NCBI GenBank assembly: GCA_963556695.1 | Contig: CAUWAG010000013.1 | Span: 682,001-746,000, forward strand | Direction of reading: 5' to 3' | Length of the DNA: 64,000 bases | Origin: Anthostomella pinea | Lineage: Eukaryota > Ascomycota > Sordariomycetes > Xylariales > Xylariaceae | The notes under the pieces: model-generated | Told to the model about the DNA's origin: nothing | Databases searched by the model: none | What the model saw: only the letters and a program-made list of their open reading frames with translations | Made by a program: the position numbers and the translations under genes | Shown: in pieces, positions 33,474 to 45,708 of the stretch | How positions within the stretch are numbered: position 1 is the stretch's first letter | Layout: every line of letters starts with the position of its first letter

Positions 33474-33925
33474 AACTTATTTATAGCTGTGATGGGATCA
33501 TGAGACGACATTCGGCTTGGGTATGATCTGATTGTAGAGAAACCAAGTCATCGACCAGAGGTGGAAGCGCCGATATGTGTCAGCAATGCGATCCTTGGCA
33601 CGACATCCCATAGCAAGGAGGTCGCGGCATCACCGGCCTTGCGTCGCCGCGCCATATGAATAACCCATGACAGCGAATTATTGATAGGCACGAGAAGAAG
33701 AAGCGACTCATAGCGGGAGAAATGGAATGTGACGACAGTTCCCCAGGCTAGGGGGGGTATGGCGATCGGTCTTACCGTCGGTTATTGACATAGACGGAAA
33801 GTACTGAAGGATTTGCCGAGTCCCGTACTGTGAAGCTAGCTAGGTGATAGGATGGATTGATTGTTCAGAGCGGGAAGGAAAGGCCCCGTCCCCGCTATTT
33901 ATATAATCACCGGCATTTATATATA
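33474..33925. other. Intergenic region, nothing recognised
   Basis: Promoter side of the ankyrin pseudogene and flank of the LINE insertion; no other feature recognised. Confidence 0.4.
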
Positions 33926-33939
33926 GAGTCATGTATGAG

Positions 33940-36900
33940 TTTAGTTTAGTTTAGTTTATTTAAGGCCGTAGGGGCTCTAGGCTCCAGATCCTTGTAGATG
34001 TTTGGCGTGCAGGTGACTATCTCAGGGGCTAATATACAAGCCTTACTGTACGGGAAGCAGGGCATGACTCCCTATTTCCCACAATAACCTGCAAATCCAA
34101 CCTCGATGGCACACATGTTATTCTGTCAGTTTCCGTTGGCCCCGCCATTTGGACTCGTGCTCTGTGATATCTGGTTCGTAGTCAGTAGTCCGAATAGCGT
34201 CGAGGAGCTCCTCTCGCTTTGACAGTTAGTGCCTTGCGTTTAAAAGGCTATAAGCTAGAAAAAAATGAAAACATAAGGAAAAATAAGAAAAGTAATAAAG
34301 AGATGTGGTAACAGGCGCAGTTACACCTGGTGATCGATGAATTGATGTTCTGTAACCCTGGGACAGACTTTTGTGTAGAATTCTGTTCACTTGCAGAAGT
34401 CTCTGAATTCCTTTAGGTGCGTTATCAGCCATTTTTAATAGGCTCTCCCTTCTGGTTTGGGTTCTCCGTTGTGTCTGCGGTTTCTTTGTGGCCACTTAGA
34501 CTGTTTCGTAAGGGCTTTGTTACAGAAAGCAAAGTGGGCTCGCGTTTTGATTCTCCCGCAAGAGCAGATATAGTGTTCCTCATGCTTGAACCTCCTATGG
34601 TACCAGTTAAAGTCGCTGTGGCCAGTTCTAGATGCGATAAGCCTGTGGAGCGTTGGCCTGTCCAGCTTGAGCTCTTCTGGGCACTTGAGTATAGTTTTCC
34701 GAAGGCTGGGACTTTTGTATTTATCAGTGATATTCTTGTTCTACCATTGCTGGTGTTCTTTCCGAGTCTTTTCGTTAAAAAGGCCTAAGACGCCCGTAAG
34801 TATGGGTTTGGCCCTGGTAGGGATTAACAAGGTGGTGCCTTCCTTTGCCTTTTTGTCGGCCTTTTTGTTACCTTGGATGTTCATGTGCCCTGGCACCCAC
34901 CGGACCTGTACGTCGGCGTATGTGTCCGAGATTTTGTGGAATTCTAGGAAAGCTTCTTGGGAGCTCTGAGCTGGTTCCCTCCACAGTCCGGAGATCACTG
35001 CTGTATTATCCAGACACACGTAGATGGTAGCGCCGCTGCTGAGCCTCAGGGCCTGTCTGAGTGCGTGGCGGGCCCCTTCGATCTCACCGTCAAAGACCTC
35101 AGCTAGGTGGCCCAGTCTGCCACAGCCCGAGGCTATGTTTGTCTGGCCTCTATAGATCACGTATCCATAGCCCACCGCCCCCTCCAGGGATTTTGAGCTA
35201 TCAGAGTAGGCGACTATGTGTGAAGACAGAAATGATTTTAGCCAGTCTGTGAAGACTTTGTTTCTTCAATTTTGCTTCTTATTATGACAGCTTTGCCAGC
35301 ATTCATTGCATATCTTGGTTCCGTTAGGATTGGTCTTGGAAAATCCGGTGTGAGTTTATACGTCCTTTGGAGCCGTGTCCTTGTGGTTATCCTAACTAGA
35401 CCCCTCAGGCCTCTGCTCACGGTAGGGTTCCGGGCTGTAACACATCGGACTAACAGATGCATGTTATCCATAGCTCTGATCCTCAGGCTGAACCGTATCC
35501 GGATCTTGCTGAGTATGGTTTGTACTGTTGGTAGGCCTGATTCTTTAAAGAGTACCTTCTTTGGTGAAGTTCTCCAGACCGGGAGAATCCCTCTAATGGC
35601 CTCTGTAAGGACTCTTTTGAGGTCGTCCGAGTGGCCGTTTTGGCGGGTGCTCACGTCCCGTGCCTGACTGTTTCCTGCTCTCTTATAATCCCCGGCCCCC
35701 CATACCTCTGCCCCATAGGTCATGGTAGGAATCACGCATGCAATTACCGCCTTGCGGAAGGCTGCTGCTAAGGGCCCTCTGGCAATGTTTACAAGACTTC
35801 AAATATGTCTGGCCACGACGAGGCCCTTGGCTGCCCGTCTTTTGACATGCTCCCAGAACTTCAGGGACCTGTCGAAGAAAATCCCCAGCCAGCAGACCAC
35901 CGCCCCTTTCACCGGCTGCGCTGGTTTGATGGTGAAGCCTCCGGGGGTGACTATTTCTGGTGTGAGAGGTCTCCTCCCAGTATCAAAGTAGATGGTTTCA
36001 GCCTTAGAGTCTTTAAAGGTGACCTTGTTGTCTAGGCCCCAACGTAAAATATCGTCTACCATGCTAGCTGCCTTGGCTGCTAGCTCAGTAGTGGTTTTGC
36101 CCGTTATTCGGATGCCAACGTCGTCTGCATATCCGGATCTGTTATGCTTATCCTCTAAGAAGATATCTGCAATATACAGCAGGAAGAGGATTGAGAAAGC
36201 TGGTAATCCTTGTGGGAGCCCACAGCTCAGTCCAAATACTTTAGTAGTAACGCCTTCCAGTCTAATCCGAGCAGTTCTGTCCGATAAGAAGGAATCTACC
36301 CATTTTACATGGGCTGGTGCCCAGCCCTGCTGGCGGAGCCTGAGGATCAATCTCCGGCGAAGTACTGCATCAAACGCCCCTTGTACATCCAGGGTGACAA
36401 GAAGCGCTTTTTGCCCGGATTCTAGGGCTAACTCGATGTCGTGTGTGACTGCTGCAGTAAGGTCGACCGCAGAGCGCTTAGGGAGGGCCCCGATTTGGTT
36501 TGGGCTGGTCACCCCTCTTAGTAGGGCTGTTGTTGCCATCCGTTTTGTAACTAGCCTTTCAAGGCCCTTTCTAAGGCATAATAACAGAATAATCGGCCTG
36601 TATGATTTCGCGGTGGTATAGTCCTTTTTCCCCGGCTTCTTGAGCATGACTACCTCTGCTGACTTGAAAGGGGTGGGATGGTGCCCTGTTTTAAGGCAGG
36701 CTTGAAATAGAAGCCAAATCGGCTCTGCTAGGTGGACCCATGCCGCTTTGAGGAGCCGTGTTGAGAGAGAGTCTATTCCGGGGGCTGTGTTTTCTGTAAG
36801 AACCATTTTAGCAAGTTTGGTTGGCGATATTGCAGAGTCCCATTCCGATGCAGCGCGGGGGGCGATGGGAATCTCTAACGGGTCGTGTACGAGGTCGTCT

Positions 36901-37639
36901 TTGGCCAAGTGCCTGTCTAGTAAGGCCGTCTTGAGGGCATATGCCTTTTTGATAGTGTCCTCTACTGTCAAGTTGCCGACTTTTAGTGGTGGTGATTTCA
37001 TGTCCGGACCTAGCTTATGCCAGTTAATTATCTTGAAGAGGTCTGAGTCTTTCTGTATGCCTTTGATGCGGGCTTTCCAGTATTCTCTTTTTGCTTTTTG
37101 TACTACCGCCCAATACGCGCGTTTCTCTTCTGTAGGGGTGTTTATTCTGAATTGTTTCGTTACCAGCTTGTACGTTCTTTTTGCTTTCCTGTACTCATCG
37201 TCCCACCAAGGAGCGTTTCGCCTCTTGTTGCTTGGCTTGTTGCCAACGGTTTTGAGGGCCAGCGTGATGAGGTTTATAATAGCAGAGGTAGCTTTGTCGA
37301 GTTCTTTTGTTGTGGGGTTAGAGCTGAGGCTTGGTAGCGGGGTTCCCATACGTATTATCTCACAGAACTCTGGTAGTTTGTCATCTGGTACTGTGTATCT
37401 CTGTTGAGCCACTCTTCGTCTCCCTTTGGATGGGATCATGATTGCAGTGGCCAGTGGTCTGCGGCTGCGTGTATAGCGTAGTTGACTACTGCGGTTGCAA
37501 AGGGGATATTCGAGAAGGTCAGGTCGAGGACATGCCCATCGTCGTGTGTAGGGACGCCCGGTTCCCCAATGTACAAGAGCTGGTTTTCTGCTGCCCACTA
37601 TGTAATTTCCCCGCCTCGGGCTCTTCTTGGTATTCTTGG
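33940..37639 (-). mobile_element. 5'-truncated Tad1-like LINE with 14-bp target duplications
   Basis: A 3.7-kb minus-strand insertion flanked by perfect GAGTCATGTATGAG repeats at 33926-33939 and 37640-37653. Its 3' end (left) is an AAACT-repeat tail. ORF2 starts abruptly inside the endonuclease domain (PGVPTHDDGHVLDLTFSN in the third frame), shifts near 37450, then runs openly through the reverse transcriptase (LVTLDVQGAFDA, CGLPQGLPAFS, SGYADDVGI) to a TGA at 35799. It resumes in the same frame (TYGAEVWG), then RNase H (VCLDNTAVISGLW, VPGHMNIQGNKKADKKAKEG) and a C-terminal CSCGRIKTRAHFAFC zinc motif. Only a few lesions: much younger than the LINE at 8.7-14.7 kb, and dead on arrival because of truncation. 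Confidence 0.95.
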
Positions 37640-37653
37640 GAGTCATGTATGAG

Positions 37654-38060
37654 GTCTTATACTAAATACAACAAGTCAAGCGGGGCAACACACACCTCGG
37701 TAGGCTATCATGGAGTTTGTCGATCTCATAGATAGAATGTCGTCAGTATTTGCCACGTAATTGCTATCAGCTAGCCACTGAGAAAGGTACCAAGATAATC
37801 TTCAAGTCTGTATTGATAGTCGGCGGTTTCCCTTCAAGAGACGTAATGAGAGTTTTACCAACATTACTCCCTCTGAAGCAATGATCTCACTTCCATATTC
37901 CTCGAGGCCGATAGACTACGACAAGACCTTGTTACACTCCCCGGCCAGAAGTCTCCGAGCCCACTTTTTAAGCAGCCTCAACGCCTAAACCTTCCAACTT
38001 TCAGCATTCACAACGCACCCATTTCTCACTGTAATAATATAGAAAAAAATTGTATTGTTT
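37654..38060. other. Intergenic region between LINE and Tc1-like remnant
   Basis: Nothing coding recognised. Confidence 0.4.
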
Positions 38061-39180
38061 AGGTCATTTAATAGTGTGTGTACCAGCCACCTACTCTTTT
38101 TACTGCAGCGATTTGGTTGCTGAACAATTCGATGAGAACGCGTACATCCTCAAGATCGATCTCTGACCACGCCCTTTTAATTAACTCTCTGACATATGCC
38201 TTATGGGTAATATTAGCCTTCAAATTAGCGAAACCAGGCTCGATTCTCTATATCTGCTTCTTCAGAAGTGCCTAAACGTGCTTGATTGGGTTCAAATCAG
38301 GACTGTGAATAGGCCAGTCGATCGTCCAGATGCCGTGCTCTTCTAGCCACTCTGGAGTGCTTCCAAATCGATGGATGTGAGCATTATATTGCATAAAAGG
38401 ATCCCCAGCCTCGTAGAACAGAAGGAGCCTTTCCTTGAGGACATCTTGGTATGAAGCTGAAGATACTCCTCCGCGAGGAGCATCCTCATTGGGCTCGCAA
38501 AAAAAATGATTTTGCCTAGGCCACCTTCTCTGCCGCGTAACCAAATCAAAGCCCAATACATAATGGAGATACAGGGTCTCCCATGACTTTGAGGGTTCAT
38601 AAGATCCTGCCTGTAATGTTCAGAAGAGAGGCGGATCACCCAATCGCCCGGATTATCGGGTGAATTCTGGACCATGACTTCGTCTGAGAAGAGCGTTCGT
38701 ATCAGTTCCTCCAGAGCCTCCAGAGAGTCGTATTTATTACAAAAAGCGAGCCTCTCTTGTGTGTCATTTTCTATAAACTCGATCCGCTTCACCGCCTTCC
38801 ATTTGCAAAGCTATGAGCACGAAGAACGCGCTTAATAGTGGTATAGGAATAGAGGACCCTGCTCTCATTTTTGAGCTTTTTGTAGGTAGCCTTAGGGTAT
38901 TTTTGTGCCATTTTAACTAGCTGAGCTTCTTGATGCTTATTTAGAGTCTTTGTGGCTCCCTTTCAAGGTCGAGAGACCGTGGTGTCATGCTCTCTAGCAG
39001 TGTTGATAATGTCGGTCACGATTTGAGGCTGATCCAGATAGAACGTGCTCGCGACATCGTCGCGCCTTGCGCCTGCCGCCCTGGCAGCCATAATAGCTGT
39101 ACGAGCTTCAGAAATAAATTCCTGGTTTGGCCCGCGATTTGCGGTCAGATTTGTACTAACTTTTTATACATCCATCGCTT
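38061..39180 (-). pseudogene. Tc1/mariner-type transposase remnant
   Basis: Minus-strand pieces in several frames: an N-terminal helix-turn-helix-like region (ISEARTAIMAARAAGARRDD), KHQEAQLVKMAQKYPKATYK, TIKRVLRAHSF, then the DDE core LFSDEVMVQNSP, IFFCEPNEDAPRGGVSSASY, and the end GIWTIDWPIHSPDLNPIKHV (the NP-x-E region written DLNPIKHV). Stops and frameshifts throughout. No matching terminal inverted repeats were found, so element boundaries are approximate. Confidence 0.75.
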
Positions 39181-39555
39181 TGGTGTTGAGTAAATAAAAT
39201 ATGAAAAAGGAAGGGGATCACGAGCGCGTAGACACGTTCTGAAACTAGCGTGGTGGATGCTCGGAGACTTTTGGAGGGTCAGTGTAGCAGCAAGTTTGGC
39301 ACGTTCTTGCAGATACACGGCCAGACCCGAGCCGGTTTTACCAACGATGCAGCTCTTCAAAGCGTTGGCCATCGATCGGCCTCTTGAGCCTCGCAGCTGG
39401 TCCATCTCAGGCTTTTATTACTGTAAGTCAAGCGCTTGCATACTTGTCATCCGGCATAGTCTCGGTCTGCGCACTGTGACATGACCGCATACACCACAGA
39501 GGACCTACGATTCTTTATAACTGGGCAGGTGGAGACTCATGGGATTTCAGGGTAA
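39181..39555. other. Intergenic region, nothing recognised
   Basis: Flank of the Tc1-like remnant; may hold lost upstream exons of the kinase-like fragment, but no in-phase splice could be built. Confidence 0.35.
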
Positions 39556-40116
39556 ATTCACATATCAAGCATTGTAATTGACGTTCTTGACCAGGGCCGT
39601 AGCGTTAGTGAAACCGAATCGCCCTCTGGATTCCAGGTCCGAACCAAGGCGCCGAGGGCCACGTTCGGTTGGTTCGGCCAACCCAGGATCAAGATAAGCG
39701 AAGTGTCCAGCAACCTCGCCATCGGCGACGTCAAAACGGTCAAGCCCGAATCCGACGAGGCGAAGAAAATCAGCTCGGGAACCATGTTCATCAACTACAA
39801 GGCCATTGCCGGGAAGCACATTGCCCCCAAAGTCATCGGGATCATCGAAGCCGACGACTCCAAGGACATGGTCGGCTTCATCTTGAAGTACATCCCCGGG
39901 CGGGCGGCCGGGCCCGATGAGAAGGAGAAGTGCTTTATGCTCCTGGAAAAACTATGGGCCGAGGGCTGGTCTCATGGTGATGTGCAGGCGGGCAATTTCA
40001 TCGTGACATCCCGTGGAGATGTTTACCTGATCGACTACGAATTTGCCAAGGCGGTTACTAATAATGGGAATGCTAAGGATCTCTACGACTTCGAGCAGGA
40101 TTTTTATCAAGGCTGA
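39556..40116 (+). CDS. Protein-kinase-like/APH-fold fragment, 5' end unresolved
   Basis: An open frame from just after a stop at 39553 to TGA at 40114-40116. The C-terminal part is a kinase-like C-lobe: ILKYIPGRAAGPDEKEKCFM, the catalytic-loop motif WSHGDVQAGNFIVTSRGD and the metal-binding LIDYEFAKAV, as in aminoglycoside-phosphotransferase/choline-kinase-like fungal proteins. There is no ATG in frame before the conserved part and no complete N-lobe with a recognisable glycine-rich loop and Lys, so it is a partial or degenerate gene. An upstream exon from the ATG near 39480 does not splice in phase. Substrate unknown. Confidence 0.55.
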   Translation: MHISSIVIDVLDQGRSVSETESPSGFQVRTKAPRATFGWFGQPRIKISEVSSNLAIGDVKTVKPESDEAKKISSGTMFINYKAIAGKHIAPKVIGIIEADDSKDMVGFILKYIPGRAAGPDEKEKCFMLLEKLWAEGWSHGDVQAGNFIVTSRGDVYLIDYEFAKAVTNNGNAKDLYDFEQDFYQG

Positions 40117-41487
40117 TAGACTGCCAGGCGAAGGGTGGCATGGGTGGCATGTGTAGGTATATCATGTAGTGGAGGCTTGGAAGTGTGAGAATTTATGAAA
40201 TTCGAACCGGGATTAAACCGAAGTCTTCTTCTTTCCCCTGTGCTATCAGGAGTCATACTGGCTATATTTGATATTGACTAATCAACTAAGGACTGTGTGA
40301 GGGTTGCTAATAGGCCCGTGGCCAGGCCCCTCTCTACCAATCTCCAGGCAATGTTCGCACCCCATGCATCTTAGTCTAATCAGGAGTCATCAGTCAAGCG
40401 GTTGAAGTAGTAATGTGCGTAACGACCCGAACTATGCGCTTCCGCCAGGGGTAACCAGCTGCCATTACCAATAGGACGCGCTGCTTACTCCAGTGAAGAT
40501 CATCCTCTAATCAGGTGAGTGAGGATGAAAAAGGGTAGGTCGAATACATCCTTGTTCTCTGACCCCTATTTGCAGACCCCTATTTCTGGGCCCGTAGCCC
40601 AGCCCTGCATATTCACACCCTCTGCGAGATAGCGTGAAATAATTCAGGCTCCAAATGGTGTTTAACGTCGGTGGTTTTCAAACAGTGGCAGGGAGTCCCG
40701 AGATATCGTTCTGCGGATGAAGCCCTTGCTGGCCGGTTCGGACAAAGTCCTATTAACCACGACGCCTGGCGAGTCAACATGATCATCCGCGTATAGTCGA
40801 CTGTTGCGAATGGAAGTACAAGAAGCCATTGTGCACCAAATCCGAAAGCTTTACGCCCTTCTGGTTTGTTTGGGGTGGATATGGCTCGGTCGTGAAGTCG
40901 CGCCATCGCGACGTCGTGGTTAATTGCCAAGACGTCGTGCGTACCACCATCATCGGCGCCTCACCCTCTTCACCGCCTTCGTGAGTACGATGCCAGTCAT
41001 TTGGGGTTTTGCGATGATTACATCGGCTTCTGAAGCTGGTGATTAATCGGTTGGATTCGTCCCAGGGTATTGGTTGACCAATAGTAGATTTCCTCATCAC
41101 ACATCTATGGCAAGCCCTAGACGGGCGTGTAGACCTGTTTCTCACAAAAACCGATGTCCCCGGATCGGCAGCGGGGAGCAGACTTTCGGTCTATTACAGC
41201 CCAACCACCAAGGCTTCGTCAATCTCGCATAACTACAAAAATCGTCACTTGGGTCTCATCCTGCAAATCTGAAGTATTGCTGCCCTTGACAACACCAAAG
41301 CACAGCAAGCACGGCATAGAAATCATGCCACTGGCTAGGGCTTATTCACTATCTGTGTCTATTGCTCCATTCTCGTCCTTCTATTATGATCGCCGGCGAT
41401 CATTGTCCATGCACGAACACACTAATTCATCCCCGAGCTTCACCATGGCTCACACTTCGAACTCCCCTTGATCTCCCCCCTCCAGTA
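40117..41487. other. Gene-free region
   Basis: About 1.4 kb. A minus-strand open stretch at 40613-40930 has no recognisable domain, start context or intron structure and is not called. Confidence 0.4.
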
Positions 41488-41847
41488 CTAAGTAGGCCTG
41501 AACCGGATGGTCCGCGCCCTATCAGGGATCTTGTGCACCCCCTCATCGTCGATGCTCCCCACTTCGTACTCCTCGAGGCCGTCCGAGTCTAACTCATCGT
41601 CCAGGTATTTAAGTGCCGCCTCAAATGAGGTGTAGAAGGTCGCTCTGTATTTGCCCAAACGTTTTACGTCGATATACCCAGCCTCTTGCGATTCACTGAT
41701 ACGAAAGTGTCTAATTTTTTTCGGGTCGCCCATGTTCTTGGGGTCGCCGAGGGCGTAGCGATCGGCGTCGAGCCATGTGAACTCGTATGATAGGGCGCTG
41801 CCGGCGGCGAGCGCGAGCAGGGCGAGCTTGCTGGGCGAGAAACACAT
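41488..41847 (-). CDS. Small secreted protein (119 aa), acidic, cysteine-free
   Basis: Single exon. Signal peptide MCFSPSKLALLALAAGSALS, cleavage before YEFTW. The mature chain of about 99 aa has no cysteine and is rich in Asp, Glu and Arg (DLDSDGLEEYEVGSIDDEGV-like region) with a central YRATFYTSFEAALKYLDD helix. No domain recognised. The ATG at 41847 is preferred to the upstream in-frame ATG at 42003 because the signal peptide starts there. Lies in an otherwise gene-poor segment; effector-like by size and secretion only. Confidence 0.68.
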   Translation of the reverse strand: MCFSPSKLALLALAAGSALSYEFTWLDADRYALGDPKNMGDPKKIRHFRISESQEAGYIDVKRLGKYRATFYTSFEAALKYLDDELDSDGLEEYEVGSIDDEGVHKIPDRARTIRFRPT

Positions 41848-44800
41848 CAGGGTTGAACCGGATCGGGAGCGGGACTGTGTGTGAGGCTCAACGTCCGGGA
41901 CAGTGCAGTCTGCTTTGCTGAATCTCTGGGGTTTTCTGTGAGAGCAGGTTTGAAGCCGATGCTGTGTGTTGAGTTGAGGGATGATGATTCCAACAAACAG
42001 CAAAGAACGTGATCTTTACATGGTTTTGAATTGGCTTTCGACTCTTCGACCGTCAGGGAAGAACCCCTTCTCCTACTCCATAACGTCATTTGGGGGTAGA
42101 AGGATTCACGATACCCAGACGTTTTGTGGCTAAGCGATTATATATTTATTCATTCTTCTGTATCTAGTTGTCCCACCTCCGTCGCTACGGTCGATGTATA
42201 TACATGTTGAGGGAGCCTGTGGAAGACAAGAGCTTCCATCGGAGATTCGGAGGTGACAAGTAGCGACAACTGTCTATTCTTAGCCACGCCTTGTGCGAGA
42301 TGAATCCTACAATCGTTGCCACCTCCTAGCGCTTCCTCGCACACCAACATCGACTGACGTAAAGGTCGCAAGTGGCCTCCAAGAAGATAATATGGTGAGA
42401 GTTTCCTTGACGCCATCGCGGAGAGCACGCCTGTATCTCTGGCAGGGTTCATCGCGCTTCCCGAGACAGGATCACGCATACTGTTACTGCGGCGTGCATC
42501 TGCGGAAGCTGACAGATACTTCGCGGACCGAATAAACTGTCTCATACTCTGATCCCCACCGTTGGACCTCCGAAAAGTCTATCCGAATTTATGGAGATAC
42601 ATAGCTGGACTGCGCCTGTTTCCAGTGCGTCCGCAATCTCCAGGCAATTGTATAGCGTCTGAGGCGGGTTATCGACACCCGCACCGCAAATGCCTATAGT
42701 TGGTACCTTGTCCCAGGTATAATTCCCGCCCCGGCAGGTCACCGGCAAGTCCGCATAGATGGGCTCAGGAACCGTCGTAGAGTGCCGACGACCCGGGTCA
42801 GAACATGCTGAACCCCGGGTACACGGGCTGTGTTCGAAGCGTTTGATGCTTGTCTCGATTCGATTGACACAATCTGCTGGGAGAAGACGTCGAAAACAAG
42901 GGCGATAAGGGGTCAAGAGTGCCCCGATGCTGAGCAACGGTGTACGGAGGGCGGACGCGCGATCCACCTGGCACTTCCCTAGAGGTCGCGCGAAGCCTCG
43001 TCGATACGGTCTAGATCGCGCAGGTGACTTTGTTCGCATATGGGATAAGTAAGCCTGTTTCGCCTGGCTGATCGTGTCTGCGAGGGGGCCATAAGCGGAC
43101 CCTTCATCACCGTGGTCAGGGGGCGACGACTGCGTTGATCGCGATCACGCTGGACGAGCACTGTGTCAGGGGTCAATCTGTGGATATGGCTGCTACACTG
43201 ACCAGGCAAGCGAAGCTCAGCATCGATAGCAAGTATACTGGAAGTTGGAACCACCCCGATGCGATCGCGGAGACAAAGCTGGTGGAGCTGGCGGGCGGTG
43301 GTGTTCGATTCTTGTGCTCATCTGGATCCCGGGTAGCGACGACATGATATTGACTCGGACCTAACCCTGTCGATGGTGACAGGCTTGGAGATGACCGAGG
43401 CATCACCCTCTGTATAGGTGATATTGCGGCTTATTCGCCTCTGAGGGATGACAACGTAGTGGACGACGGTGAAACGGGAAGGGGTTCGGTAGTTGGATGT
43501 CCAGAGTGGTTGGCTTGAATCACATTGCGCGCGTGAGAATGCGAGCCGGTGATCGATGGTGAGTTGTAAGGTCAAAAGAACCACTCTCTATGGCTTTCTG
43601 CTGTACGGGGAGAGCTGGGGTGGTGCCGTTCACGAAGCGGAGTCTGGCATGGCCGAGGCGAGATTCCAGAGAGCCTCGGCCATGTTGGGTGGAGATAGGG
43701 CACGTATCCATGTCATGTCGACGATCTCGTCCAATGCGGATACCAGTGGCTATTTTGGTCGTGGTGAGAAGGCCAGAGGGGCTTGGCTCGTAGTTCCCAT
43801 TGTCCTCCATTCCGGATCTGCTACACTCCTTCTAGGGTAGGCACTTCAGATGACTGGCTAGGTCTCATACATAGCCATATGCGTCACCGATGTGCGTTGA
43901 TCATGTCCAACAATGGTAGCACACTTGCAAGTTGGCTGGTGTGTCGTCTGGCATGGCCCACACGTCTGGAACGTGATAACGTGGCCAACGGCAGTCTACA
44001 GTCTTCCGGAAATGCCGCGAGCATCCAGACCCATCACCGCTGTAACATACTTACCAACCACGGTCTAACAACCAATTATGTTGGTGTTATTTGATGGAGT
44101 CGGATACCACCCTTCAGATATGTCGTTGGCCAGATGGCCGCATCCGTACAAACATGTTGCTGAGGTACCCACCATGAGGCCTATGGCAGCCTGGTGTTAA
44201 CGGCCTGGACATTCCATGTGCTCCTCGGAAGTGACATGACGGAGCCAACATTGCTCGAGATCGAGTATTTCAACACCAACTATCCCGTTACTTTGAATCA
44301 CACAAAGGATGTCGAGGTCGTCTGATCATCTGTTTGCTTCTCACTGTTCGGCATAGGCCAATCAGAGGTCCAGACCTGACAGTATCAGTACATGTGATAT
44401 TGGTGTTAGACCATTTGGAGGCGCCGGAAATGTTCCAACCTAACAGAGCAAGGCAGGAAATAACGGACGTTGGTGTCAGTGTGCGATGAAGATGATCTAT
44501 CTTTGTTCAGGAAGCAGTCAATAGAGCCGTCGAAGTAAGTGAATATGATTTCCGCTTGCCAGTGCAAGATACGAATACCACAGCGAAGCTGGCAACCACA
44601 TCCAAACCACCGTTATCAACCGGATCACCACCTGCCATCCCTCAGCTTTCGAATCGCCATTTCTGGCAACATGAGTCTCGCCGAGAAGGCTATGAATGTC
44701 TTGAGCGAACGTTGCGTGGCCGTGACCGTGAGCAGACAGGGCAGCATTTTCGTCAGTAGCGGCATCAAGACTTCGCTCCCGCCTCCTTAGCGCCACCGTC

Positions 44801-45708
44801 ACAGAAGTTATATTTGGATGACCTCAAACGGCATTTTGAGCTTGCCGAACAGACCCCTGGAGCTTTCGCTACGATGGGAAACGGACTTTGGAAGCTTTCT
44901 TTGAACGCAGTCAGTACCGAGCATACCGTCTCAAAACTCATCATTGTCAGTATCGAAATGCAGGTCTCCCTATATATCAGCTAACTCTTGGAAGCTCGAA
45001 CAATCCTAGTCTGCTTGGATTTTCGTGCTTTGGGCCTTGCCGTTGAACATGGTGTTCTTGGTGTAGACCATGTTGGGGTGGGAGGATTACGTGTGGCATA
45101 GAAGTGGTTTCTTTTCTTGCAACACGAAATGGGTTTTGTGGAGTTTCATCAGGCGTTCATTCCGGGTTTTTCTTTCCTATTCACACTCGCTTAACTTATC
45201 TACAGCTGTTAATTTTATCGATTGGATCCATCAATTACTTTCCTGAGCTTGTTCGGGGACCAAGTTGCTGAGCCTAGCGGTTGCAACCACATCGTGAGCT
45301 TCTGAAGTCGCACGCAATACATATCCGTGATTGCCTATATTCTCATCGCTTGTTTACTATGACTAAATAGTCCTCTGATATCGTAGACACGTAGTGGGAC
45401 GGTCCTATGTTAACCGTTGTATCTTTAGCAATCCGTTGCCTAGCATTTGCGTCGTGGAGGAGATTCTCAAGGCTCGGTATGCTAGTCAGCCGGATCCTTT
45501 GTCTAAGAAGTGGTCATTGTGACTCTCACGGCGTCTTGATTCGTTTCTTTGTCCTGATGTGGCACAGCAGTCTGTTAGCAGAGCTCGAGGATGAGTCCTT
45601 TGTCCATACCGAGTCTTTCAACACGCGCGCGATTCCCTCTTTTAGAGCGTGCACCATTATTATTCTCGAATCAATCGAGCAGAGTCATTTTTTCGATTCA
45701 TTAAAACC
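41848..45708. other. 3.9-kb gene-free region
   Basis: Several open frames of 80-165 codons on both strands (for example 43039-42542 minus and 44802-44518 minus) lack domains, signal peptides and plausible splice structure. Likely decayed sequence; no inverted repeats or target duplications found by eye. Confidence 0.4.

Noticed and set aside
38000..38045. CTCACTGTA end as a terminal repeat of the Tc1-like remnant
   Set aside because: No inverted partner was found at the other side, and its orientation would fit an element to the left where none is visible.
38275..38300. GGTTCAAATC resembling a tRNA B box
   Set aside because: Lies inside the transposase remnant, with no A box or cloverleaf around it.
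40613..41145. Two overlapping minus-strand open frames with a CHRC-like motif
   Set aside because: No start context, intron structure or domain; the Cys pattern does not fit a zinc cluster.
42542..43039. Minus-strand 165-codon open frame ending with a Cys-containing stretch
   Set aside because: Basic, low-complexity N-terminus and no signal peptide or known family; not enough to call a gene.
43520..43810. Minus-strand 96-codon open frame
   Set aside because: Overlaps an equally open plus-strand frame and has no recognisable domain.
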